Shown one piece after another: positions 49,501-59,709 of a stretch of 64,000 nt of DNA. How positions within the stretch are numbered: position 1 is the first letter of the stretch; the number at the start of each line of letters is the position of its first letter. The stretch spans positions 5,927,690-5,991,689 of the forward strand of contig OZ038440.1 of the NCBI GenBank assembly GCA_964036275.1, in the 5' to 3' direction. Made by a program: the position numbers and the translations under genes. The notes under the pieces were generated by a model. It did no database searches, was not told the DNA's origin, and saw nothing but the letters and a program-made list of their open reading frames with translations. Source of the stretch: Litoditis marina (Eukaryota; Nematoda; Chromadorea; Rhabditida; Rhabditidae).

Positions 49501-52500
49501 TTTCTAACGCGCGTCAGATACGACAGTATACTAGAAGTAAATTGACTAGTCACGTGAAGTTAGCATTCTAATGAGATGTAATTTTTTTGAATACAAAACT
49601 CAAAAAATGTGAGAAAGTTTCCATTTATTTCTTATCATTTTTCACAAATTCCAACTCACTTATTAGTGACGGTGAACGGAAATGAATTGGTTTACATCCC
49701 CTAACTTCATACCAGTAGTCAGTGAAATAGTTACGTGAAGTTAGCATTATAATGAGGCATCGTGCATATTTTCATTGCACGTTTCTGAATTCTGCAGTGT
49801 TCAACGTGTTTCACGTGACTGTGCAATTGACTAACAGTATAGCACTAATTTCGAAATGTAGCGCCCACAGTTGTCTCTTAATACGAACTCCCACAGTACG
49901 AACTGCGGTAATTTCATGTATTTATTGCCGAAATAAAAGTTCTGGAGAGGTCCTAATGCCGAATGTAATTTTTTTGAATACAAAACTCGAAAATTGTGAG
50001 ACATTTTCTATTTATTTCCTATCATTTTTACCAAATTACAACTCATTCCAGGTGGAGGAGCATAAAAACGCCGGAAAACAGTTGAAAGGTAGACTGACAG
50101 TGAAACAGGTCAGCCTAAAATATTTTTTTATGAAAAAATAAATATGGCGGTCCTAATATTATGAACTTTTTCTAACATAATTTGCCACCAACTTTGTGCT
50201 TATGCTGCCTATAAAGATAATCTTCACACGATTGTGCGGTCAAATTGTAATATTATTTTCACTCACAAAAACATTACCATGCATAAAGAGATTGACACAC
50301 TTCACTTTTTTCGAAAGTATTTGAAATTATAGCTATTTTCAATCAGAAAATGTTTAGCCTTTTGAAGTGTAGTCATCAGTCACTCCCTCAGAAAAGTGCA
50401 TCGTTTTGTGCTACTATAGTCGTCTCCAACGGAAAGGCGGGCGGGTACTGTATATCTCGCTTTCCGCTGTGTACGCACACATGTCTTCACTTTCAAGGCT
50501 TGCCGTATGCAATCTAATAGCGCAGTGGTTAGCGCCCTGCTACGAACATTTTGCCCGCAGGTTTGATTCTGTTGAGAGGGAGAAATTTATAATTTTGGCA
50601 TCCACTATACTCCGCATCATTCCAGGTCATGATCCGCCCCGAAGAAATCGAATACCCTCGCACAGTGTGCACGGCAGCCAAGTGTGTGGAGCACCGTCGC
50701 TTCAATGCAGATACCAACTCGGTCATGCAGACCATCTACAAGACTGTCTGTCACAGCAGATGCTATTTGGAGGGGGTACAGGTTAGCCACATTGATTACC
50801 TTGTAAAAAAGTCTTCACAACTGGTATTTATCTCAGTGTGAAGAATTTTTCATGTCGTATTTCTCTCACACAGCAGGGTTTAGCTATTTCAACGAGTGAA
50901 AAGAACATCTAATTAACAGTATCGTTTGCAGTTACCATTCGAAAACAGCAAAAGACCTTCTGTTGAGATAATGTCGAGTATCAAATTGGCTTCAAATAAA
51001 GTAAGCACTTGTAGTTTGAGTACGCAAGCTGTTCGGTTTATCACTGAACCCACTGGTTCGGGGGAATTGGTTCAATTAGGTTAGGTAAATCGATTTGAGC
51101 ACTGTCAATGTCAATGGTAATGTCAATGTCAAGTCAAGTGTCAAGTGTCAATGTCAAGTAGTAATCTCAAGATCTTTGATGACTCCTAAAAATCTCTCGT
51201 ACAATCTTTACCTGACCGTTTTTTCAGTCGGAAAACTGTCCCAACACGAAACTGCAGCACTGTTCCGCAATGGGTTCCGGTGTCGATGGTTTGGACTGTC
51301 ACGTATGTGGCTGCAAATGGTCTACTCACATGCACATCCGTTACGTGCTGCACGAGACTATGGAGGAGGTTTGTAGTCTAATAAATGCTTTGGTATCCAT
51401 TTTATCACGAAAACAAGTTTTCGTCCAGCCACAATGTTACATAGTGGAGGCATGACCGATATCCAAATCGTTCTGTTCCTGCATGCTTTGAGGTATTCGT
51501 GGCCACGAATATGCGGCGGGCGTCTAGTTTGAAAAAAAGAGAAGGAGACGTCGAATTCATACAATTTTCTCTGAATGCAGTGCAATAATATTATCCAAAC
51601 TGGTTTATTGACGAACCCGTTTGTCAAGATTATTGAATATGAAATCAGGTTTGTCACTGTCAGAGTGTCAACTTTTTCTGTTATCCGATAATTTTCAGAT
51701 AGAGGACCCTACCGTTCGTGCCAGTATCGCCAACAAGGACGGCATGGTGAAAACAATTGAAGTGTTTCTTTCTGCCGAACGCAAGAAGGTGATCTATTCC
51801 ACCACTTTTTCGCAAAAAGATCGATTATAGTCGCGATTTTGCCCAAAAAGACTGCAGAGGGTTCGATTCGCGGGCGAGCGGTCGTTGATTACTTGCCAAC
51901 AGTTGAGAGAGTGTGTAGATCAATGTTACGCAGACTGGCTGGCCCCTAGCCAAATCTCACCCCATACAAGATCGATGGTACGGTGTCCACAACGGTTCGA
52001 CAAATCCTATACGATTTGCATAGAAAATTTTCGGTTCGAGTATTGAAGGGGTAGCGTGTCAAAATGGATTTCTCGGCGCGTTTCGCTCAACGACTCTTGG
52101 TCGCGGTGTATAAATTCAAAATAGTTGAACACTATACTAGGAGTAAAATGAATGGTCACGTGGAATCAGCAATATAATGAGGAATCGTGCACTCTGTCAT
52201 TGCACGTTTCTGAGATTCGCTGTGTTAGACATGTATGACGTGACAGTGCAACGGACTCACAGTACAACTGGTAGTGGTAGATGATAATATGGCCGAGGTT
52301 GTCTACTTCCGCCACTTTTCAGATGGATGAGCTGCGTGGTGAGTCGGAGAAGATCACCAAGTACTGTGCCGAGTTTGCTTCTTTCCTCGCGAAGAACTCT
52401 ATCCTACCGTACAACGACTCGTACGGTGCCTACATCGAACACCTGATCAAGGAAGAGGTGCGGCTTCGTTTGAGACAAACTTGAGCTGAAGAGGGTGACC

Positions 52501-54147
52501 AACTATGCGTTGTAGTTTGATCTCGATACACGTTTACGTCATTCTCACGAAACTTATTACGATAAAACTACAACCACAGCGAAAAATTGACATTTAGAAA
52601 CATTGATTAGAGGTCACTAATTCGCTTTGTACTAATATATAATCTGTGACTTCTACGTCGATTAGTACAAAGCGAATTAGTGACCTCTAATCAATGTTTC
52701 TAAATGTTGTAGAAGAGTGAACCAGCATATTTTCGTCTCATTATTTGTCATTGCAGCGCGGAAAGGTGACAATCGGAGGATCGGATGGTCTCCTGGAGAG
52801 ATTGGAAAAGTACCGCAACGAGTACGAACAACAGGTGTGCTCAAATTCTAGTTGGTATGAAATTTATTGCAAACTGGTGGAATAGACTACTGTCCTCAAA
52901 CATCAAATACAATGTTTTCAATGATATAAACCCGTTTTACTCTCTCGGTACCCACGTACAGTATCAAAACTTTCTTATATTTTTTGTTTTTACTTGAAAT
53001 GTGCACTTTTTTCCAAAACTGCTGAAGTTGTGATTAATATGATTTTTGCTCTGGGTTACCGCTCTCTCACAGTCACTCTCAGAACATTAGCGACAAAATG
53101 TAGATGTTTGCTATAAGAGATGATCACAACAGAGTGGTAGGTTGAACTCGCTTCACGCCATGATTCACCAATTTCTATCGAAAGCAGCGGGATAAAACTA
53201 CAAACCCAGCGGGATACAGCAACATATACACCGTGGCTTGCCTTGAAACTAGCGAATGAAATGGAGGCTTGTATCTAACAGTTAAACTAGTCGAAAGCAT
53301 GAAAAACAGAAGAAAAGAGTGGTACGTTTCTACTCTACCTCAACCCTATATTATTCTGTGTTCATTCAGGTGCGGGTACTGGACACTTGTATGAAAAGCC
53401 AGTCCGCTTCGACTCGCAGTGTGGATTCGGTGAATGAAATGGTAAAGGAGCTGAAGCAGCTGAAACATTGTGGATCTGTTCTGGCGGAAATCGAGGTAGT
53501 TCTTACTCCACTCATCTATAGACACCTGCGGTATCCAGCAATATATACTCTGTTTCACCAAACGATGTCCTTCTACAGTAATCCGTCAAATATTCGGCAG
53601 GCTTTCTTATTATGATCAGCCGATTATTTTGGTTTCAAACTTTCGGAGTTTGTAGTAGTAAGGGTGAAGAACACTCTACCGAAATTTAATTTGGTGAAAA
53701 TTCACGAACGCCAGCTTATCAAACGTTGACCTGGAAGTTAGAGGGTTATGAGTGGGTGGAACAAACTATATCTTGGTTGATACTGTTCTCCAATAACAGC
53801 ATACGCTAAACAAAGTAAAATTTCCACACGTTGTGTTCGAATACTTTATTTAATACACATTAGTGAAAATCTCTTGTTTTTGAAACACAGCTCTAGTTGA
53901 AAGTTTACTATTTTCAAGTAGTGTTTTGGGAGAATTCTCTACATATCATAAAGTCGATCTTAGACAAATGAGTGTTTTAAATCAAAGTTCAACCAACTTG
54001 AAATCCTTGCAGAAGCTGGAGTTGCTCCAGGTGCGTGAAACGCAGTGTGACTCTGGCAAGGTAGTCGCCCTCAACAACACCAACAGCTGGTTTGCCGGTG
54101 CTCGAAGGGCGGTGCGCAGAGGAGCTAGATTCTTCAAGAGATGGTAG
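43536..54147 (+). CDS. Multi-domain KH / P-loop GTPase protein (22 exons, about 930 aa)
   Basis: Exons: 43536-43647, 43799-43913, 44262-44353, 44828-45077 (or from 44798), 45535-45632, 45836-45971, 46274-46339, 46777-46942, 47155-47247, 47754-47902, 48193-48429, 48880-49011, 49264-49423, 50052-50108, 50626-50781, 50932-51000, 51228-51368, 51699-51788, 52323-52457, 52757-52834, 53370-53495, 54013-54147. Phases agree throughout. Residues 1-75 and ~190-265 look like KH RNA-binding folds (IQNRTDSSVTF...TVTIEGS; RIQKKTGATIDI...TVFTVQSS), both lacking a clear GXXG. GTPase: Walker A GETGVGKST (301-309), switch I SATQ, DTPGIGD (398-404), and FTNTRGT in place of NKxD. Residues 622-743 are Cys/His-rich (RTVCTAAKC; CHVCGCKWSTHMH). 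The remainder is charged and helical, with a basic end (RRAVRRGARFFKRW). Invertebrate and fungal GTPases share the LLGETGVGKST and FTN(A/T)R...PGDT pattern; their function is unknown to me. Weak points: exon 4 start and the exon 6 acceptor. Confidence 0.8.
43958..44105 (+). repeat. tRNA-derived SINE, degraded copy
   Basis: It retains acagaaaggtggaaggttac then tgtatatgtc, ccgctgtgtaatg, tagcgcagtctttagcgcc (A-box region) and the tail tttggcattta. The B-box part is missing. It lies in intron 2 of the KH-GTPase gene. Confidence 0.55.
49527..49575 (+). repeat. CACGTGA element, half copy 6
   Basis: Only the left part is present: tatactagaagtaaattgac, tagtcacgtgaagttagcat, tctaatgag. It then stops abruptly at the start of the 49,576 repeat unit. 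Confidence 0.65.
49576..50049 (+). repeat. Duplicated acceptor-side segment around a CACGTGA element
   Basis: The ~86-bp segment at 49,576-49,661 (atgtaatttttttgaataca ... ccaactcactt) is repeated at 49,962-50,049, where it ends in the ccag acceptor of exon 14. Only the second unit keeps a usable splice acceptor. A full CACGTGA element lies between the units. Confidence 0.65.
49710..49841 (+). repeat. CACGTGA element, copy 7
   Basis: It contains gttacgtgaagttagcatta, taatgaggcatcgtgcatat, ttcattgcacgtttctgaat and ends cacgtgactgtgcaattgac then taacagtata. It lies in intron 13 of the KH-GTPase gene. Confidence 0.75.
50413..50610 (+). repeat. tRNA-derived SINE, copy 2
   Basis: Head ctatagtcgtctccaacgga, then gtactgtatatctcgctttc and cgctgtgtacgcacacatg. 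The tRNA-like part has taatagcgcagtggttagcg (A-box) and aggtttgattctg (B-box). The tail is ttttggcatccactatac. It ends 15 bases before exon 15 of the KH-GTPase gene, so its tail abuts that splice acceptor. Confidence 0.75.
51102..51158 (+). repeat. Tandem tgtcaa hexamer array
   Basis: About nine imperfect copies of tgtcaa/tgtcaag lie in the short intron before exon 17 of the KH-GTPase gene. This is a simple microsatellite. Confidence 0.8.
51845..52017 (+). repeat. Dispersed ~175-bp repeat, copy 1
   Basis: It matches 61,718-61,895 in order: gcagagggttcgatt, gcgagcggtcgttgat, gagtgtgtagatcaatg, acgcagactggctggcccc, atcgatggtacg, tgtccacaacggt. The gggttcgattcg string resembles a polymerase III B box. 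It lies in intron 18 of the KH-GTPase gene. Confidence 0.75.
52133..52265 (+). repeat. CACGTGA element, copy 8
   Basis: It begins tatactaggagtaaaatga, has ggtcacgtggaatcagcaat and ctgtcattgcacgtttctga, and ends acggactcacagtaca. It is in intron 18 of the KH-GTPase gene. Its right motif has decayed to gacgtgacag. Confidence 0.7.
52590..52707. repeat. Perfect 47-bp-stem hairpin in intron 19 of the KH-GTPase gene
   Basis: acatttagaaacattgatta ... gtactaat is repeated as its exact complement after a ~24-base loop, with no mismatch seen in the stem. It has no homologue elsewhere in the window. It could be a young hairpin transposon or a source of hairpin RNA from the pre-mRNA. Confidence 0.88.
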
Positions 54148-55019
54148 AAATGTGTGAATAGTTTGTTCGTTCATCGAAAGTAGCCAAGTATAGTAAATTT
54201 TCGTGAGCATAGCCAATTGTTTTGCTTCTCACCCTCTCAGGGCTGACTACTCTCGATGGTTAAAACGATTTCATTCTTTGAGTAATACTATAATGTCCTT
54301 CGAATGTTGAATCTTGACCTACTAACCATGCAACTCACTTCGCACATTATTCTACCAGTATGTACATATTGTCCTGAGTTTTATTTATTTGGGTATGTAT
54401 TCTTTGTGCTGAGCAATAGGACTTCATCCTCTATGCTGTCTCATTTTCTGCTGTGTAGTAGTAATTTCACTTTCGTTGTATAGAAATGAAACATTTCGAC
54501 TAGAAAGAAGTAGATCATTATGTTATCATGTCAAATGATACGAATGTTTCCACGCTGTGAGCTCGAGAACGAATACGATTTCAATCTTTGATGAGATTTC
54601 ATTTCGATTGTTGTCATAAAAATTTGGAACCGTGGAAATATTGGCGAGGAAGATGAACGAGAATTTGAAACAATATGTTATAGTCGTCGCCAACGGAAAG
54701 TGTTCGGATATTGGATTGTGTTTATTTATTACCGTCGTTGCAATAATGTAGTACGTAATGTCGTCACAGTCAACGCCTGGTGCAATATCACGGCTGAGGC
54801 AATTCAGACAGGCGGTCTGTAGTTTTGAGTTACTTCTTGTCTCTTGGTGTTTGTTTTCTAGTTTCGGGTGGGGTTTTTCCGTGTCTCCTTTGTAGTATTT
54901 TTGTATTTTTGTTTCTATATAAAGTAAAATCCCATTCTTTTGTTCTGTCCATAGTGGTTTTCTACCACATTATTACTTTTGTTTTTGCCTTTTGACTATT
55001 TACACGAACTTCCGTTCGT
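54148..55019. other. 3' flank of the KH-GTPase gene
   Basis: No gene is recognised. A short element with diverged ends like those at 37,201-37,647 lies near 54,160-54,275 (agtttgttcgttcatcgaaa ... tctcgatggttaaaacg). A truncated SINE head (tatagtcgtcgccaacggaa) is at about 54,680. Confidence 0.45.
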
Positions 55020-55204
55020 AACTAAAGGCGGGAGGGTACTGTATATCTCACTTTCCGCTGTGTACGCACACATGTCTTCGATAAGAATGCGTGCCGGCTG
55101 TATTGTCTAATAGCGCAGTGGTTAGCGGCCTGCTACAAATCTATTGCTGGCAGGTTCGATTTCGTTGAGAGACAGAAGTTTTTAAATTTGGCACCCTCTA
55201 TACT
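55020..55204 (+). repeat. tRNA-derived SINE, copy 3
   Basis: It shows gtactgtatatctcactttc then cgctgtgtacgcacacatgt. The A-box region is ctaatagcgcagtggttagc, the B-box caggttcgatttcg, and the tail tttggcaccctctatacta. It is the best preserved pairing of A and B boxes in the window. Confidence 0.75.
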
Positions 55205-55957
55205 AACTTTTCGTACGCCTACCTCATGGATTGGAAACCTCAACCCAGTTTTGACACGTGAACATGTCGCTTTATTTTTGCATTCGGTTTCTCACCTGTG
55301 CCTGTACAAACCAATCTATTCTCCTTGAAAACATTTATTAATAAACAATCGACGGTAAATGTACACCTGTCGTATGTAAAACGAGGGTAAAAAAGAGGAG
55401 ACGATTTGTTTATTAATACTAAACTGAATTCAAAACAGAACAACAATGCCGAAGAAGAAAAAACTTGAACTATGATGTAACATTTTCAATCACTCAATGC
55501 ACTAGAACTGAGAACATGTAAAAATGATTCCTCCATAAAATAGATCCTGTTCAGTTCTGAGTAGTTACTCTGATTGTTGTGATTTTCACTTTCTCTCCCA
55601 ATGGATGAAACACGACGTTACGCAAATCATTGTTAATTACCAATGGAGCGATAATTTGTACCACGAAGGCGAGGACGTCTGTATAAATCCTGAATAAGTC
55701 ATCTATTAAAATAATCATGGAGTCGGAATCTGAGCAATCAACACAAAATAGCTTAATGTGTTGCCGATGTAGTTTCTGTTGATTGCACGCGTGTTTCGTT
55801 CACAGGACCATTATTTAGACTAATCCCGTGTCAACGGTCCTTCAAACTGCAATTGAAAAATGTATTGCAGTTTGAAGGACTGAAGCGTTGGCATTCGACC
55901 ACATGATCGTCCTTCTTTAAATCCTGCGCTCTACGGGGTTTTGTACAACGATATAAT
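55205..55957. other. Spacer with a palindromic repeat
   Basis: At 55,815-55,918 there is a hairpin-bearing block (tccttcaaactgcaattgaa then aaatgtattgcagtttgaag) that recurs, in the opposite orientation, at 63,098-63,228. No coding exon was recognised elsewhere in the stretch. Confidence 0.5.
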
Positions 55958-56091
55958 TATACTAGAAGTAAATTGAATAGTTACGTGAAGTTACCATTCC
56001 AATGGGGCATCGTGCACTTTGTCATTGCACGTTTCTGGGTTCTGCTGTGTTCAACATGTTACACGTGAACCTGCAATTGACTAACAGTATA
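55958..56091 (+). repeat. CACGTGA element, copy 9
   Basis: It is complete, from tatactagaagtaaattgaa to gcaattgactaacagtata. The left motif has changed to ttacgtgaag, and the right one reads acacgtgaac. Confidence 0.78.
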
Positions 56092-57257
56092 CTCCTCATT
56101 TGCGTAGTATCTCGTCGTTTAGCGCGAAGAGCTTGCCGCCCTATGCTCATTTATTATGCTAACTTCTACCTTCGAAAATAGTGCATGCTAACTTACTATG
56201 AGTGTAACAAGGTAGGCGCAGGCGGCTAAAGCAGCCTCCTCCTGCCTTGTTCCAATTCTAGGCTGGAGAGAGCATCTAACGATACCTAGTTAAATTTTTA
56301 CTATATGCGTCAAACTCTCAACATTTGGAGAGAGTTCTCCTTCATAGAGCGCGACAGTTCTCCTCCTCAACATAGATCGCGTTAGTTTTCCTGAGCATCG
56401 CGTGATAGTTCTAATATAGAGTACGGCAGTTTTTTGAACATAGGACGCGTAAGGTTTAAAATTGAAGAGCGATTTTCCTTCATAAATATACTGCAGCCTC
56501 TAAAAACTGATAAATTGAAATAACTGCAACTATTATAGCCGAAATCAGCTAAAGAGCGTTGGCTTCAGTTTTTCCACATTTTTCGGCCAAACGTGCAGGC
56601 ATTTTGCCTCAGACCAAGCAGGTCTACTATAGAAATGAATTTTAGATCTATAACTAGTTTCATGGATACAGTTTCTCTCTGCTTCTGCAGAGCTGATCAG
56701 AAACATATGAATTTCGGGTTTCGTGCTCCACCTTTTCAACGAAGGTTTTCGCTCATTTTATATGTCCCTGAGTCACAATGTATAGTCTCTTTAATTCCTA
56801 CTGAGACTACTACAGTATGAATACAAAACTTCCAAATCGTAAAAGTTAGGAAATCGATTATTATTTCCTTTTACAAAGAGGGATTGAAAATATTGGTGGG
56901 AAAATTGAGAATTGGGCTAAAAATAGTCATTTTAACGTTTGAATGTGTACTGTAGGAGTCTCATTAGGAAATGTGTCTCTTTTGTTAGTGAGGGATCGTT
57001 GTCAAGGGTGAGCTTCACTTCATCACCCATCTCCATATCAATCAAAGGTATGAAACAGGTTACCATGCATTTGTTGCAGTATTGTACAACGTTCCATAGT
57101 ACAGTGTAATATAGTACTGTATAGCTAGACGAATCGATTCCATCATCAATGGCAGCGAAGAAACGGCGCCACATATAAGTAATTTGACATCCACGTTCTT
57201 GAAAAATAGAATTGAAAATTGGGGTATGGAAAGACGGAAAATGTTGGTGGCAAAGGA
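56092..57257. other. Spacer with a degenerate tandem array
   Basis: About 56,338-56,455 holds four or five diverged units of the type cataga.cgcg..agtt.tcct. A small inverted repeat (aacaaggtaggcgcagg ... cctcctgccttgtt) lies near 56,207-56,252. No gene is recognised. Confidence 0.4.
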
Positions 57258-57391
57258 TATACTGCGAGTCAATTGCACAGTCACGTGAAACATGTTAAAC
57301 ACAGCAGAATTCGGAAACGTGCAATGACAAAGTGCACGTTGCCTCATTGGAATGCTAACTTCACGTGACTATTCAATTAACCTTCAGTATA
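57258..57391 (-). repeat. CACGTGA element, copy 10
   Basis: It is complete, from tatactgcgagtcaattgca to attcaattaaccttcagtat. Both cacgtga motifs are intact, at agtcacgtgaaacatgtta and acttcacgtgactattc. Confidence 0.8.
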
Positions 57392-57655
57392 CAGTATGTT
57401 CAGAATATTTCAGAACATTATATGCGTTCGAAAGTGGATTTTTTTTGCATTTCTCATAAACTGTTTTGATATTAGTATAAAAAACGAGTGTGAAGAAAGT
57501 AAAGATTAGTTTTGGATAAACATGTACAAGAAATATAAAAGAAGTCCAATAAAAATATTTTGAGGAAAAGTCTAATCTCGCTCGGTTTAAAAATTCAAAA
57601 AAAGGATACCGAGTTTTTTGCTACCGGAAGAAAACTTCTGACTGCGACTCACAAT

Positions 57656-59709
57656 AATCGGGCGCAGCGCGGAGCGCTGCGCAGATTAGTTTTTGTTCAG
57701 AGGTCTGCAGACATTCCAAAACAGTTTATTACATTTTTCTTCAAAGTCCGTCGACCATTTTATTAGATATTTGCATGAATCACTGAAAGGGCAACACGTC
57801 TACGAGACATTAAGTTCACGTCCCAAGTAAAATTTGTTGAGAGGAGTTACAGGGCCCAACGTCTCGCAAAAATGGCTTCCGTGCGGGGCGGCGGCGGCGG
57901 CGGCGCCGGCGACAAAAGTGTCCGCCTCCTCAAATCTCGGCATAGTTTCGCTCAAAATTAACTTATTACAAAAATTCTTACACTGTTGAAAAGCTATAAA
58001 AAAGTTGAGGTATACGTATTTTTCAGGTATGTCTGAAATTTGAATATTACGTGTGAGAGGGCCGAAAATGGTCCCGCAAAAAATCATGAATAGACCGGTT
58101 TCGTGAAAATAAAAATGAAAGAAGAGTTTAACGTGTAGTAGGAAGACGTTTTCCAATAAAGAACTCATGACAAGCGGGTACAGCTTGGTTTTCACTCCTA
58201 TTCACAAGTCTGAATGGCGGATTGGATAAAAGCTCTATTCACGCACGGCGAACGAAGGTTCGATTCCTGCCTGGAGCACAAAAGTTGCTCTCACTTGAAC
58301 GAGGTTACAACTACGCCAATCGCTCTGGACTACGGCGCCGTTTAAAACTCCAATAAACATAACATTCCTTGTTTGGCTTATTGTTCAAAAATATCATTTT
58401 TATCAAAAATGATCGTTACTTCGTAACTATAGAAAAAGAGTTCAATTAGTATAAAAAACGGGTGTAAAGAAAGTAAAGATTAGTTTTGGATGAAACGTGT
58501 GCAAAAAATATGAAATAAGTCCAATAAAAATATTTTGAGGAAAAGGCTAATCTCGCTTTCCTTGAAGAAAAAAACAGAGTGTAAGCTAGATCATTGTGAA
58601 TCGCAGTCAGAAGATTTCTTTTCGGTTACAAAAAACTCGGTATTCATTTATTTTTTCTGAAATTTGAAACCGAGCGAGATTAGCCTTTTCCTCAAAATAT
58701 TTTTATTGGACTTCTTTCATATTTTTTGCACACGTTTCATCCAAAACTAATCTTTACTTTCTTTACACCCGTTTTCTATACTAATCTAGCTTATACTCCG
58801 TTGTTTTCAAGAGAAGTGAGATTAGAATTTTCCTCAAAATATTTTTATTGGACTTATATTTCTTGTACATGTTTATCCAAAACTAATCTTTACTTTCTTT
58901 ACACTCGTTTTTTATACTAATTGAACTCTTTTTCTATGGTTACGAAGTAACGGTCATTTTTGATAAAAATGATATTTTTAAACAATAATCTAAACAAGGA
59001 ATTTTATGTTTTTCTATTGGAGTTTTAAACCGCGCCGTAGTTCAGAACGTTTGTGTGGTTGTAACCTCGTTCAAGTGATAGCAAATTTCGTGCTCCAGGC
59101 TGGAATCGAACCTCCGTTCGCCGTGCGTAAATAGAGCTTTTATCCAATCCGCCATTCAGACATGTGAATAGGAATGAAAACCAAGCTGTACCCGCCTGTC
59201 ATGAGATCTCCATTGGAAAAATGATTCCTACTACACGTTTAACTCTTCTTTCATTTTTATTTTCACAAAACCGGTCTATCCATAATTTTTGCGAGACCAT
59301 TTTCGGTCGTCTCACACGTAATATTCAAATTTATGACACACCTGAAAAATACGTATACCTCAACTTTTTTATGGCTTTTTGACAGTGTAAGAAATTTCGG
59401 AATAAGTTGATTTTGAGCAAAACTATGCCCAGATTTGAGGAGGCGGACACTTTTGTCGCCGCCGCCGCCGCCGCCGCCCCGCACGGAAGCCATTTCTGCG
59501 AGACGTTGGGTCCTCTAACTACTCTCAACAAATTTTTTCTTGGAACGTGAATTTAATTTCTTGTAGACGTGTTGCCCTTCAGTAGTTCATGCAAATATCT
59601 AGTGAAATGGTCGACGTACTTTGAAGAAAATTGTAATAAACTGTTTTGTATTGTCTGCAGACCTTTGAAAAAAAACTAATCTGCGCAGCGCTCCGCGCTG
59701 CGCCCGATT
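57656..59709. repeat. 2.05-kb palindrome with ~900-bp arms
   Basis: The ends aatcgggcgcagcgcggagc and gcgctccgcgctgcgcccga are complementary. Paired landmarks (57,890 with 59,475; 58,261 with 59,108; 58,441 with 58,925) sum to a constant of about 117,366, so the centre is near 58,683. The arms contain a (GGC)n/(GCC)n run and a tRNA-like stretch with ggttcgattcctg at about 58,209-58,275 and its inverted mate near 59,095-59,160. The central ~240 bp are not symmetrical. A ~110-bp sequence with ccaataaaaatattttgagg occurs four times: near 57,480-57,590 and 58,450-58,560, and inverted near 58,672-58,790 and 58,815-58,925. There is no transposase frame. Confidence 0.82.

Noticed and set aside
58209..58275. 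A possible tRNA gene with gcggattggata and ggttcgattcctg.
   Set aside because: It lies within a palindrome arm, is repeated in inverted form, and no complete acceptor-stem pairing was found. I treat it as tRNA-derived repeat sequence.
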